Notes: generated from the letters alone by a model not told the origin. Shown: positions 1 through 9,600, numbered from the stretch's first letter. The stretch: DNA of 64,000 nt from Flavobacterium bernardetii (GCF_011305415.1 NZ_JAANOQ010000001.1:521631-585630); one strand, 5' to 3'. Numbers and translations: made by a program.

Positions 1-1085
1 AACAAAGTGCATCTGATATTAATAGCGACCTTCAAAAATATTACACTCAAATTCAAGATATTTTTAAAATTTTCGAAACTAAAAATATTATTCCAACAGC
101 AGAATTATTAAAAAAGGAATTCATTGAATTAAATAAGTCAAATTCAAGTGATTCAAAACAATCTCTCAAAAATGATTTTAAAATTGCATTTGAAGAGTTT
201 AATAAAGAAAATGGAAGACAAAATAACTGGACAAAATCGACATTTCAAAAGTTTGAAAGTGTTAAGGTTCATTTGTCGGATTTTAAATCAGATTTGACAT
301 TTGACTATTTTGATGAAAAGGGATTGAATAATTATTTGTTATTTCTCAGAGATACTAAGAAAATGAGAAATAGTACTATCATTAAACAATTGGGCTTTCT
401 TAAATGGTTTCTTCGTTGGGCTTTTGAAAAAGGGTATAATCATTCAATTGTATTTGAAAAATTTAAGCCAAAAATAAAAATTGTTCCAAAAAAAGTAATT
501 TTTCTTACTCCAGATGAATTAAAAAGCCTTCGTGAATTTATTATCCCTGAACAGAAACAATATCTAGAAAGAGTTAGGGATGTATTTATTTTTTGCTGTT
601 ATAGTTCACTTCGTTATTCAGATGCTTATAATTTAAAACGAAGTAATATAAAAAATGATCATATAGAAGTTACTACAGTTAAAACGGCTGATAGCTTGTT
701 TATAGATTTAAATGATTATTCAAGAGCTATACTGGAAAAATATAAAGATGTTCATTTTGAAGAGGATAGAGCTTTACCTGTTATTAGTAATCAAAAGATG
801 AACGATTACATAAAAGAATTGGCTGAATTAGCAAAAATTAATGAACCAATTCACGAAACTTATTATGTTGGAGCAAAGAGAATTGAGACTGTTACACCAA
901 AATATGAACTTTTGAGTACACATGCAGGGAGACGAACATTTATATGTTATGCGCTTTCCATTGGGATTCCTATTCAAATTATAATGAAATGGACTGGACA
1001 TTCTAGCTATGCGTCAATGAAACCTTACATTGATGTTATTAATGAGTTAAAGGCTAATGAAATGAAAAAATTTAATCTCGTTTAG
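1..1085 (+). CDS. Tyrosine recombinase/integrase, 5' end cut by window
   Basis: The reading frame is open from position 3 to the stop at 1083-1085, so the true start lies left of the window. The first ~90 codons look like the N-terminal part of a Bacteroidota integrase, followed by a core-binding helical domain. The catalytic domain shows the tyrosine recombinase set: Arg in LRYSD (codon 612), HxxR in HAGRR (His 921, Arg 930), His in TGHSS (999) and the nucleophile Tyr in MKPYIDV (1026). It would catalyse site-specific integration and excision of the element. It is the first gene of a co-directional mobility module and probably sits near the left attachment site. The ssrA-adjacent right boundary fits an integrase of this class. 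Confidence 0.93.
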   Translation, partial: QSASDINSDLQKYYTQIQDIFKIFETKNIIPTAELLKKEFIELNKSNSSDSKQSLKNDFKIAFEEFNKENGRQNNWTKSTFQKFESVKVHLSDFKSDLTFDYFDEKGLNNYLLFLRDTKKMRNSTIIKQLGFLKWFLRWAFEKGYNHSIVFEKFKPKIKIVPKKVIFLTPDELKSLREFIIPEQKQYLERVRDVFIFCCYSSLRYSDAYNLKRSNIKNDHIEVTTVKTADSLFIDLNDYSRAILEKYKDVHFEEDRALPVISNQKMNDYIKELAELAKINEPIHETYYVGAKRIETVTPKYELLSTHAGRRTFICYALSIGIPIQIIMKWTGHSSYASMKPYIDVINELKANEMKKFNLV

Positions 1086-1087
1086 GT

Positions 1088-2068
1088 ATGGAGTTAAGCA
1101 CTTATATACCCTCATTTAGAGAAGTTAATTCAATTTATGCAAAGTTTATTGAAACTGGACTTTATGGTTTTGATGAACAAGAAATAGTAATTAATTTTTT
1201 GGAAAAAATAAAAGATATAAAAAAGTTAGATAAGGTTTTATTTGAAAGTAGTGAAGCATTAAATTTTCAATCAAAATTTAATGCTTTTAATATTGTTTTG
1301 AATGATAATGTCAAACTATATGAAGGAAATAAAGAACTTTTTGATGCTCTTGACGTTGATAAATTATGTGGAATTAAATCAAGTTGTTTTGATGAAAACA
1401 TTAGTTTAAAACAAAAAGAAGTTGATGTTTTATTTAAAGATTATTGGTTAAGCAGAAGTAATTTAGGGGATAGGTTTTTTAAAAAAGCAGAAGAAAATGA
1501 ACATGACCCTATTTGGGAAGAGTACATTTACAAGAAGCAGCTTTATGATTGGAAAAATGAAGAATTAGATGCTTTACATAAAAAAAGAGAGCATATCTTA
1601 TATTATGTTTTGCCGTATATCTATAATAAATTTTCTGAAATCAGTATTTTAAGTAATTCTTTTTTAAGCATTTTAAATTCATATGAGCTAAAAATAAAAT
1701 TGTCTCAGAATGAAGTTTATTTTGATTCAGAACTCACAGGCGCACTCTATAAAATATGCAATGATTTTATTTTTGAAACAATGGATGAAATAAGTTTTTA
1801 CTATGAAATTAATCTAATAAATACCGAAAACAAATTAGTCATTAAAGGTGATAACATAATGAAAGTTTATTATTTAATATTCAAACTTAAAGACAAAATT
1901 GAGGAAGATAAAAAAAGGACTGAATGGATAAAAAACATACTTGTTAAGTTAGGATTAAAAATGAAAAATTATAATTCAAAAGCTTCAAGTATTGATAAAG
2001 AACCAACAGAAACCTTAAAAGCCTTTATGAATGATATAAAGACTATTTTATCTAAAAAAAAGAAGTAA
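1088..2068 (+). CDS. Hypothetical protein downstream of integrase
   Basis: I do not recognise this 326-residue protein. It starts two bases after the integrase stop, so the two are probably co-transcribed and this gene may act with recombination or its control. The sequence is acidic/lysine-rich and mostly helical in character, with a predicted amphipathic stretch around residues 120-190 (DYWLSRSNLGDRFFKKAEEN and following). There is no signal peptide, membrane segment or obvious catalytic motif. The position directly after int is shared by element-specific accessory genes in many Bacteroidota integrative elements, including regulators of the RteC type, but I could not establish such a match by eye. 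Confidence 0.75.
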   Translation: MELSTYIPSFREVNSIYAKFIETGLYGFDEQEIVINFLEKIKDIKKLDKVLFESSEALNFQSKFNAFNIVLNDNVKLYEGNKELFDALDVDKLCGIKSSCFDENISLKQKEVDVLFKDYWLSRSNLGDRFFKKAEENEHDPIWEEYIYKKQLYDWKNEELDALHKKREHILYYVLPYIYNKFSEISILSNSFLSILNSYELKIKLSQNEVYFDSELTGALYKICNDFIFETMDEISFYYEINLINTENKLVIKGDNIMKVYYLIFKLKDKIEEDKKRTEWIKNILVKLGLKMKNYNSKASSIDKEPTETLKAFMNDIKTILSKKKK

Positions 2069-2110
2069 TTAGTTTCATTAAGTGTCATTAAGTAGACCAA
2101 TATCTTTATA

Positions 2111-2193
2111 TCCACCTAAAATATTTTTCAAATACCTGAAAATAAAGCTTTTGTGTTGTGAAGTTTTATGTAAATCCACCTACAATCCACCTA
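2111..2193 (+). repeat. Three TCCACCTA direct repeats
   Basis: The octamer TCCACCTA occurs at 2111-2118, 2175-2182 and 2186-2193. The last two are spaced 11 bases start to start, about one helical turn. They lie in the 204-base gap upstream of the DUF3853 helix-turn-helix gene and could be binding sites for it or for the integrase. The core resembles the ACCTA words of the larger cluster at 3881-4065. Confidence 0.5.
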
Positions 2194-2272
2194 AATTCAT
2201 TAATAATTTTACACTGTTCGAACATCGAAAGCCTCTGTACAAGGCTATTGTTTAATACAACAGTTTATTATT

Positions 2273-2581
2273 ATGGAAATTCAAGAATTATTAAAAAAGC
2301 CACTATTTCAATTAACAACTGAAGAGTTTTTATTTGTAAATAAAAGTAGTAATCAAAATACTCTTTCATTAAACGAACCAATAATACCTACTAAAAAGTA
2401 TGTGTATGGAATCAAAGGTATTGCAACTTTATTAGGCTGTAGTAAACCAACTGCAAACCGAATTAAGAAAAGTAAAAAAATTGATGCAGCTATTACACAA
2501 ATTGGAAGAAAAATTATTGTTGATGCCGATTTAGCAATAAAACTTGCAGGTGCAAAAACTGGAGGAAGAAAAGATTCCTAA
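2273..2581 (+). CDS. DUF3853 family helix-turn-helix protein
   Basis: This 102-residue protein has the layout of DUF3853 proteins. An N-terminal segment (LLKKPLFQLTTEEFLFV) is followed by a conserved YVYGIKGIATLLGCSKPTANRIKKS helix-turn-helix around residues 43-68, and then by a short beta wing (IGRKIIVDADLAIKLA). The fold resembles excisionase/MerR-like DNA-binding proteins. Members are common next to VapE-like genes in Bacteroidota integrative elements, exactly as here. A role as element regulator or recombination directionality factor is an inference. The start is ATG at 2273. A stem-loop terminator follows the stop. Confidence 0.8.
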   Translation: MEIQELLKKPLFQLTTEEFLFVNKSSNQNTLSLNEPIIPTKKYVYGIKGIATLLGCSKPTANRIKKSKKIDAAITQIGRKIIVDADLAIKLAGAKTGGRKDS

Positions 2582-2589
2582 AACAAGAA

Positions 2590-2630
2590 AAGCACAATTG
2601 AATTCGTAGTTCAATTGTGCTTATATTTTT
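2590..2630 (+). terminator. Rho-independent terminator after DUF3853 gene
   Basis: A 13-bp perfect stem (AAGCACAATTGAA with TTCAATTGTGCTT, 2590-2602 and 2610-2622) with a 7-base loop is followed by a T-rich run. It separates the DUF3853 gene from the VapE gene. Confidence 0.8.
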
Positions 2631-2680
2631 TAATCTCTTTGTATATGTGCACTGCAAATATACAATAATTCTTTTATTGT

Positions 2681-3874
2681 ATGAAGAACAAATCACAAAA
2701 TGTGCTGTATCAGTCTGATATAGCATCAAATACCATATTTGATAGAATTATCAAATACATCAACTCTAAATATAGAATTCGGTTCAATACTATTTCGTTA
2801 GACTATGAAATAAATATTAGCGGAAATGATAATTGGGAGTCGTTAAATCTTAATTCGCTCTTAATTGAGTTAACCAGGAATAACATAGAAACCAATTATA
2901 ATAAGCTCGAAATTTTAATCAAATCGAACCTTATTGAACGATATGATCCTATCAAAGAATATTTTTTAGAGTTGCCAAAATGGAATAATCAAGTTGATTA
3001 CATCAAAAAGCTTGCTTCTTATGTAAAAACTAATGATGATGAAGCATTTGCCTATCATTTGAAAAAATGGTTTGCGAGAGCGGTTATTTGTGCTTTTGAA
3101 AAAGATAAAATAAACAAACATTGTCTTGTTCTCGCAAATGGTGACCAACACGCTGGTAAATCAACCTATTTCCAAAAATTCATTCCAAAAAAGCTGTCTA
3201 ATTACATTGCTGAAGATATAGGAACCGACAAAGATTCTCGGGTTAAGATGTGTAAGAACCTAATAATTAACCTGGAGGAATTATCTGTAATTGGAAAAAC
3301 TGAAGTAAACTACTTGAAATCCCTAATCAGTAAGGTTTTCATTAATGAACGGCTTCCATACGAACGTAGAGCTGAAAACTTACCTCGTATTTGCTCTTTT
3401 GTAGGCTCTACAAATATGGTTGATTTTCTTACTGATGAAACTGGTTCTGTTAGATGGATTATTTTCGATGTTATTGGAAGAATAGACTTCAATTATTCCA
3501 AAGAAATATTGATTGATGATGTTTGGTCACAAGCTTATTATTTGGCTTATCATGACAAAGACTTTGAACCGGATTTAACCCAGCAAGATATTATTGATAA
3601 TGAAAAGAGAAATGAAAAATATACCAGTCTGACAATTGAGCAAGAAATGATAATTAAATATTTCGAAAAAACGGAGAATTTAATCTATTTCAATACATCA
3701 ACTGAAATCATGACAAAGCTAATTCCATTGGGATTAAAACTTAGCAGAGAGAAAATTGGAAAGGCACTTAGTGGATTTAAATTTTCTAGGATAAAACATC
3801 CACAAAAGCAAGTATATGGCTACTTGGCAAAACCAAAGTTCAATATTAGTCCTGTTGAAATAATGAATAATTAG
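2681..3874 (+). CDS. VapE-type P-loop ATPase (replication/primase-associated)
   Basis: This 397-residue protein matches the virulence-associated protein E family, which are superfamily-3-like helicase/ATPases found in phages, satellites and integrative elements. A P-loop GDQHAGKST is at residues 154-162. It is followed by a conserved region with acidic patches (LIINLEELSVIGKTEVNYL), an arginine-rich PYERRAENLPR and a GSTN element (sensor-like). Residues 1-110 form an N-terminal helical region. It likely unwinds or loads at the element's origin, which is suggested by the iteron cluster directly downstream and the primase after it. The start is ATG at 2681, 100 bases after the DUF3853 stop. Confidence 0.85.
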   Translation: MKNKSQNVLYQSDIASNTIFDRIIKYINSKYRIRFNTISLDYEINISGNDNWESLNLNSLLIELTRNNIETNYNKLEILIKSNLIERYDPIKEYFLELPKWNNQVDYIKKLASYVKTNDDEAFAYHLKKWFARAVICAFEKDKINKHCLVLANGDQHAGKSTYFQKFIPKKLSNYIAEDIGTDKDSRVKMCKNLIINLEELSVIGKTEVNYLKSLISKVFINERLPYERRAENLPRICSFVGSTNMVDFLTDETGSVRWIIFDVIGRIDFNYSKEILIDDVWSQAYYLAYHDKDFEPDLTQQDIIDNEKRNEKYTSLTIEQEMIIKYFEKTENLIYFNTSTEIMTKLIPLGLKLSREKIGKALSGFKFSRIKHPQKQVYGYLAKPKFNISPVEIMNN

Positions 3875-3880
3875 AAAATG

Positions 3881-4065
3881 TACTTACCTAACTTACCTAC
3901 TTACCTAAACCCTTATAGAATATGACTTTTTTTAAGGTAAGTATATATAAATTAACCTACCTATACTTACCTAAAAAACTCAGGTAGGTAGGTAGGTAAG
4001 TATTAGGTAATTTATAAAAATGTTGCGAACACTTGAATTTACTGGTTTAGGTAAGTAGGTAAGTA
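3881..4065. repeat. Inverted iteron-like cluster, candidate replication origin
   Basis: The word ACTTACCTA and close variants are packed between the VapE and primase genes. Forward copies are at 3882-3890, 3891-3899 and 3899-3907, with ACCTACCTA at 3955-3963 and TACTTACCTA at 3964-3973. Reverse copies (TAGGTAAGT/AGGTAGGTA) lie at 3935-3943, in a run at 3982-4002, and doubled at 4048-4065. The overall layout is inverted, with forward words on the left and reverse on the right, around A/T-rich DNA. Repeats of this kind between replication genes typically bind an initiator, so an origin of element replication is the best guess. Confidence 0.65.
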
Positions 4066-4095
4066 AAAATGGCAAATACTTAGATAAAACTAAAA

Positions 4096-4953
4096 ATGAA
4101 TATAGAAAAAGCGAAGCAAATTCCGATAGAATTAGTCCTTAAAAAAATGAATTATACACCTTCAAAAACCAATGGATTTGATGTTTGGTATTTAAGTCCA
4201 TTACACGATGAAAAAACGGCATCTTTTAAGATTAATACTAAAATTAATAGGTGGTACGATCATGGACTTCAGAAAGGCGGAAACATAATAGATTTTATTG
4301 CATTTAAATTCAATTATACGATTCCAGAAGTTTTAAAATTCTTAGAAAATTATTCAGATGAATCTATTTTTTCTTTTCAAAAGCAAAAAAAATGTGAAAC
4401 AAAATTTATTAAAAGTACAACTGAAATTAAAATAATTAAAGTAATTGAAATACAACATTTTGCTTTGAAACAATATTTAGAAAACAGAAAAATTTATCAT
4501 TTCGAAAACGAACCAAATTTAAGAGAAGTGCATTATGAAGTAAATGGAAAAAAATATTTCGGAATTGGATTCCAAAATCGTAGTAATGGATTTGAAATTC
4601 GTTCCAAATATGCAAAAATTTGCATTGGAAAAAAAGACATTTCTTTAATTGTAAAAGGTGATAAAAACAAAAAAAATATCCGAATATTTGAAGGCTTCAC
4701 TGACTATATTTCTTTTAAACATTTAAAAAAAAATTCAAGTGATTATTTAATTCTTAATTCAATAGCAATGATAAATCGGTGCGATGAAATTTTATCAAAC
4801 TATGATGAAATTGAGCTTTATTTTGATCAAGATGAAGCCGGGAATTTATATACAAAAACGACATTAGAAAAATTTAAAATTGCAAAAGATTGTAGAGGGT
4901 TTTATAAGGACTTTAAAGACTTAAATGAATGGCTTGTAAATACGATTTTATGA
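4096..4953 (+). CDS. TOPRIM primase-like protein
   Basis: This 285-residue protein has a DnaG-like layout. An N-terminal CHC2-type zinc-finger fold (residues ~1-85, with LSPLHDEKTASFKIN and the GGNIIDFI signature) appears to have lost its metal-binding cysteines. A TOPRIM domain follows, with Glu199 in IFEGFTDY and the acidic pair in YFDQDEAG (Asp244, Asp246). It would make primers for element replication, presumably with the VapE ATPase and the iteron cluster just upstream. It is shorter than chromosomal DnaG (~600 residues or more) and lacks the helicase-binding domain, as is usual for element-encoded primases. The start is ATG at 4096. Confidence 0.82.
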   Translation: MNIEKAKQIPIELVLKKMNYTPSKTNGFDVWYLSPLHDEKTASFKINTKINRWYDHGLQKGGNIIDFIAFKFNYTIPEVLKFLENYSDESIFSFQKQKKCETKFIKSTTEIKIIKVIEIQHFALKQYLENRKIYHFENEPNLREVHYEVNGKKYFGIGFQNRSNGFEIRSKYAKICIGKKDISLIVKGDKNKKNIRIFEGFTDYISFKHLKKNSSDYLILNSIAMINRCDEILSNYDEIELYFDQDEAGNLYTKTTLEKFKIAKDCRGFYKDFKDLNEWLVNTIL

Positions 4954-4977
4954 GGGTGGTTTAAGATACGCAAGAAG

Positions 4978-5000
4978 GAATAGAGGGAAGTCCTCTATTC
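4978..5000. other. Perfect 9-bp inverted repeat (hairpin)
   Basis: GAATAGAGG (4978-4986) and CCTCTATTC (4992-5000) flank a 5-base loop. No T-run follows directly, so it is not a convincing terminator. It sits just upstream of short direct repeats and a mobilization-type gene, which makes an oriT component conceivable. Confidence 0.6.
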
Positions 5001-5031
5001 TCAATGAATACGACATTAGTTTTTTTAATCT

Positions 5032-5095
5032 TACGGAAATAATACGGAAATACAAATTAATTAATTTATAATCAATAATTTAACAATACGGAAAT
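5032..5095 (+). repeat. Three TACGGAAAT direct repeats before the mobilization gene
   Basis: TACGGAAAT occurs at about 5032-5040, 5043-5051 and 5087-5095. The last copy runs into the start codon of the following gene. The first two are 11 bases apart. Autoregulatory operator sites or part of a transfer origin are both possible. Confidence 0.55.
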
Positions 5096-5720
5096 GAAAA
5101 AATTGAGACAGAATATTGACATTCGTTTGTCAGGAACTTTAGTAGACAGATGGATAACATTACAAAACAGATTTGGGTATAGAACAAACATAAAATTATT
5201 AGAAGATTTAATCTACTTTTTTGAAACAAATCCTGTGAATCCAAGGCAAAATTACAAGGGGCTTTTGGAAGAATTATATGATAAAATAAAGGAATTTAAT
5301 TCAGATAATAATCGAGTTATTGCAATTGTTCGTAATATTGAAAAGGTAAAATTAGACCCAATAATTCGCTCAATAAATACTGATATATCAGATAATTTAC
5401 GAATAATAAAAAAGAAATTATTGTTATCTGATGAGTTTAAAACTCCAACAGAAAACAATAATAAAATTCAAAAGGAAATTGAAGAAAAAATTACTGCAGA
5501 ACTCACTAAAAAATACGAAAATAAGTTAAATGAGCATAGAAAAAGTTATGCAGAATTAAACAAAAATTATGATATAGTAACTTTAGAACATGGTACTTTT
5601 TACAACAGATTGAAAAAATTATCTTCATTATTTTCAGTAGAAAAAAGCACATTTGGAAAAAATAAAATTGTTTTCGAAATGAGCGAAGATGAATTTAAAG
5701 AATTGATTAAATTGAAATAA
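5094..5720 (+). CDS. BfmA/BtgA-like mobilization accessory protein
   Basis: This 208-residue protein has a short N-terminal part that looks like a ribbon-helix-helix DNA-binding module (residues ~5-45: QNIDIRLSGTLVDRWITLQ). A long lysine/glutamate-rich helical region with a coiled coil at ~120-175 follows. This resembles BfmA/BtgA-family accessory proteins that bind oriT in Bacteroidota mobilizable elements, and the order primase then BfmA-like gene is typical. Normally a relaxase gene follows, but here none does. The identification rests on layout and context and is moderate. Repeats overlapping the start suggest autoregulation. Confidence 0.6.
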   Translation: MKKLRQNIDIRLSGTLVDRWITLQNRFGYRTNIKLLEDLIYFFETNPVNPRQNYKGLLEELYDKIKEFNSDNNRVIAIVRNIEKVKLDPIIRSINTDISDNLRIIKKKLLLSDEFKTPTENNNKIQKEIEEKITAELTKKYENKLNEHRKSYAELNKNYDIVTLEHGTFYNRLKKLSSLFSVEKSTFGKNKIVFEMSEDEFKELIKLK

Positions 5721-5722
5721 TT

Positions 5723-6250
5723 TTATTCAAGCTGGATTTTTTTTGTGGTGTAAATTTTTAAAACTAATTTATATTCTTGCTCTGAAATTTGAGAAAGTTT
5801 TGAAAATTTCGATTCGTATAAATCAACGAAATATAATTTGAAATAGATAAGAATAAACATATTCAATTGATTGTCTGATTGATAATAAAGTAACATTTTT
5901 AAGAACTCAGCTTGAATATTATCAGGTTTATTTTTGAATTGTTTTTCAATTTCCATTGCGAAAAAAAACAATAAAACATCATAACTATTTTTGTCCTCTA
6001 ATATGGTATCAATGATTTCTCCTCTATCTTCATAGTCCAGGTTAAGTAATTGAATTTTTAAAATGCCAATTAATTTTGAATTCAGAGCTTCGTCAGTTGA
6101 TGCACCAGTTTTGTTGCTCTCAATAAAACTTTCAGATAGCTTGATATAACCAGAACTAAAATCTGGAGTATTAAAATCTTGAAACAATAAATAGTTTAGA
6201 ATTTTTTGAAAAGCAGTTTTACTGCTTTTTTTTGTTGCTTTTCCTTTCAT
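5723..6250 (-). CDS. Hypothetical protein, convergent with the mobilization gene
   Basis: This helical protein of 175 residues is not recognised. The chosen start is the ATG at 6248-6250 (MKGKATKKSSKTAFQ), which gives a natural basic N-terminus. An in-frame extension reaches 6286 but runs into the long inverted repeat region. There is no signal peptide or catalytic motif. The centre (residues ~85-140) is rich in aromatic and leucine residues, suggesting a compact helical bundle. It is the only minus-strand gene in the element and its 3' end nearly touches the preceding gene, so it is transcribed independently. It could be an accessory or defence gene, but function is unknown. Confidence 0.65.
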   Translation of the reverse strand: MKGKATKKSSKTAFQKILNYLLFQDFNTPDFSSGYIKLSESFIESNKTGASTDEALNSKLIGILKIQLLNLDYEDRGEIIDTILEDKNSYDVLLFFFAMEIEKQFKNKPDNIQAEFLKMLLYYQSDNQLNMFILIYFKLYFVDLYESKFSKLSQISEQEYKLVLKIYTTKKIQLE

Positions 6251-6290
6251 AAGTACCAAATAAAAAAGGCGTGATACTAAAATCAATCCG

Positions 6291-6407
6291 TTACTGAGGT
6301 ACTAGGAAAGACCCGACAACAAGAAAGACTTAGCCCACGCCAGTATTAGGCACAGGCGTAAGTCTATCTATTATTTTGTTGTCTTGAAGATTCCTAGTTT
6401 TCAGTAA
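6291..6407. other. 117-base multi-stem inverted repeat, candidate structured RNA
   Basis: Nested complementary arms are seen: TTACTGA (6291-6297) with TCAGTAA (6401-6407), CTAGGAA (6302-6308) with TTCCTAG (6391-6397), GACAACAA (6315-6322) with TTGTTGTC (6376-6383), and AGACTTA (6326-6332) with TAAGTCT (6359-6365). An apical ACGCC/GGCGT pairing is also possible. All pairs nest into one long interrupted hairpin in an otherwise noncoding gap between the mobility module and the defence operon. It may be a structured RNA, a transfer origin or a recombination site. Not identified. Confidence 0.7.
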
Positions 6408-6674
6408 CAAATAAAGATAGCTTACGCTGATGTTTAAAATTTTCTGATGTAAAAATAGACAAAATAAAACACGTATAAAAACATTATTTTATTGATTGTC
6501 TTTGATTTCTTATGATTTCCTTTTTTACTATAATGTTGATAACTTATGTCAGAATTTACTCTTAAAAGTAAAATACTTTTCTAAATTTGATAACTCCCCA
6601 ATTGAATACGGTTTTCCGTAAAACCTGTATTAAAACTAAACTTATATTTACAATTAAAAATATAACTATATACA
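6408..6674. other. Noncoding leader of the defence operon
   Basis: There is no credible gene in these 267 A/T-rich bases. The only distinct structure is an imperfect inverted repeat at 6605-6631 (AATACGGTTTT with AAAACCTGTATT) that encloses a small ACGG-TTTT-CCGT stem, 45 bases before the restriction gene start. It may be an operator or a leader hairpin controlling the operon. Confidence 0.5.
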
Positions 6675-9600
6675 ATGCCATTATTTCAAGCATCCGTCCT
6701 TAAAAAATATATTAGCCAGTTAGATAAACCAACTGTTCAAAAAGCCTATAAAAAATATTGCAAGTTTTTTCATGATGCTAAAACTCAAGAAAATATACGT
6801 AATAGTAAAGAAGAACAATTTCAAGAAGGATTTCTAAGAGAACTTTTTGTTGATGTTTTAGGCTATACTTTAAATCCTACTCCAAAATTCAATTTAACTA
6901 CTGAACTTAAAAATTTAAAAGGAGCTAAAAAGGTTGATGGTGCTATTCAAAAAGACGACAAGGCACTTGCTGTAATTGAATTAAAAGGTACAAATACAAA
7001 AGATTTAGAAAGTATTCGTCAACAGGCATTTGATTATAAAGCTAATCAAATTGGTTGTATTTATGTTATAACTTCCAATTTTGAAAAGCTTCGTTTTTAT
7101 ATCAATAATGCGGTTGATTTTGAAGAATTCAATTTATTTACTTTAACAGAAGCCGAATTTGAATTGTTTTATTTGTGTTTAGCAAAAGATAATTTATTAG
7201 CCAATAAACCTTTATCTATAAAGGAAGCTTCTATTGTTGAAGAAGAAAATATTACCAAAAAATTCTATGGTGACTATTCTGTTTTTAAACGTGAGTTGTT
7301 TCGTGATTTGGTAAAACAAAACATGAAGAATGAGACTTTTCGTGAATTAAGCGAAAAGAATGTCAAACTCTCCTTATTTAAAAAATCTCAAAAGTTAATT
7401 GATAGATTCCTTTTTATTCTTTTTGCTGAAGACAGAGGATTGTTAGCACCAAACTCCATTTCTACAATTTTAGGAGAATGGAAAGCCTTGGAAGAATTAG
7501 ATATGGTTGTACCGTTGTATGACCGATACAAACAATATTTCAGTTATTTAGATACTGGAAGAAAAGGTACAGATAAGAAAGAAGAAATCTTTGCTTATAA
7601 TGGTGGATTATTTCAACCAGATGCGTTGTTAGATGCAATGATTATCGATGATGATTTATTGTACAAACACACTAAAAAAATGACTACTTATGACTTTCAA
7701 AGTCAAGTTGATGTTAATATTTTAGGACATATTTTTGAACATTCATTAAACGAAATTGAAAGCGTTAATGCGGAAATTGAAGGAACTGATTTCGATAAAC
7801 AAAAAACCAAACGTAAAAAAGATGGTGTTTTTTACACTCCAAAATACATTACAAAATACATAGTTGACAACACAATTGGGAAATTATGTACCGATAAAAA
7901 ACAAGAGTTAGGCATCATTGACGAAGAATATGCTAAAGGCAGAAAAAACCGTCAGACCACAACTATTGTTAAATTAGACCAACAATTAAAGGATTATAGA
8001 GATTGGTTATTACAATTAACTATATGTGACCCCGCTTGTGGTTCAGGAGCTTTTTTAAACCAGGCGTTAGACTTTTTAATTAGAGAACACAGTTATATTG
8101 ATGAATTAAATAAACAGCTTTTTGGTGGCTTTTTTGTATTTCCAGACATTGAAAACCAAATTTTAGAGCATAATATTTACGGAGTTGATTTAAACGATGA
8201 AAGTATTGAAATTGCAAAACTATCTTTATGGTTACGCACTGCACAACCGAAACGTAAATTAACCAGTTTAAACAATAATATCAAATGTGGTAACTCATTA
8301 ATTGAAAGCAAAGCTGTTGCTGGTGATAAGGCTTTTAATTGGCAAGAAAGTTTCCCTGAAGTATTTGAAAAAGGTGGTTTTGATGTGATTATTGGTAATC
8401 CGCCTTATGTAAGACAAGAGTTATTTAAGGAAATAAAACCCTATTTAGAAAAAAATTATAAATGTTACAATAGTGTTGCAGATTTATATACTTATTTTAT
8501 TGAACTTGGAATCAGATTAATAAATGAAAATGGTAAATTCTCATTTATTCTTCCGAATAAATTTTTAAAATCCGCCTATGGTAAGGAAATTAGGAAAGTA
8601 ATAAAATCAAAAAGTAATTTAGAATTACTTTTTGATTTTGATGATTATCCAGTTTTTGATGATGCCACTACATATCCAATTATTTATATTTTAAATAGAC
8701 AAAATGAATATAAAGATGATTACTTTATTTATTCTGAAATTAACAATCGATTAGCAAATAGAAATCCAATTGAATCATTGGAAAACAAACAAATTAAAGT
8801 GCCATACTTGTCTTTAACTGACGATATGTGGAATTTTATAAATAATGATTCATTAAAGTTGATTGATAAATTATCAGAAAAATCAATTTCTTTAAATAGT
8901 TTGGTTAATAAAAAAATATACAGAGGATTAACAACTGGAAAAAATGAAGCTTTCGTAATTGATGAAATAAAAAAAGATGAACTAATTGGTAAGAATTTTA
9001 AAAACTCGGAATTAATTAAAGTTTTGGCAACTGGAAAAGAAGTTAAAAGAAACTCCTTTTATTTTCAAAATAAATATTTACTATTTACAGGCTTTGACAA
9101 TGATATTCCTTCAAAATATCCAGATATTCAAGAAGAATTGGATAAGTTTAAAAGTGATTTAATAAAAAGATACGACCAAGGAGTAAATTATTGGAATTTA
9201 AGAGCTTGTGCTTATTATAATGAAATGCAATTACCTAAAATTATTTACCCTAGAATTAATAATCAGTGTAATTTTTATTTAGATACAAAAGGTGAGGTTT
9301 TTTTATTGGATAATAATTTTTTCATTTCATCAGATTCAAAGGGATTACTAGCTTTATTAAATTCCAAATTAGTTTATTATTATTTGAAAAATGTTTGTAC
9401 TACACTACAAGGTGGATTTTATGACTTTAGAAGAGATAAAATATCTACAATTCCAGTAAGTAATATATTTTTAGATTACGAAGAAAAATTAGGTTCTTTA
9501 GGAGAAACATTAATAAACTTAACTGATAATATTAATTCATCTATCCAAAAATTCCAACGCACTATTCAGCGTAAATTTAATTTAGAGGATTTACCAAAAA

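Noticed and set aside
3881..4065. CRISPR array
   Set aside because: The repeats are 9 bases, overlapping and inverted, without spacers of regular length, and no cas genes are present.
6291..6407. Retron noncoding RNA
   Set aside because: The stems suggested it, but there is no reverse transcriptase gene in the window.
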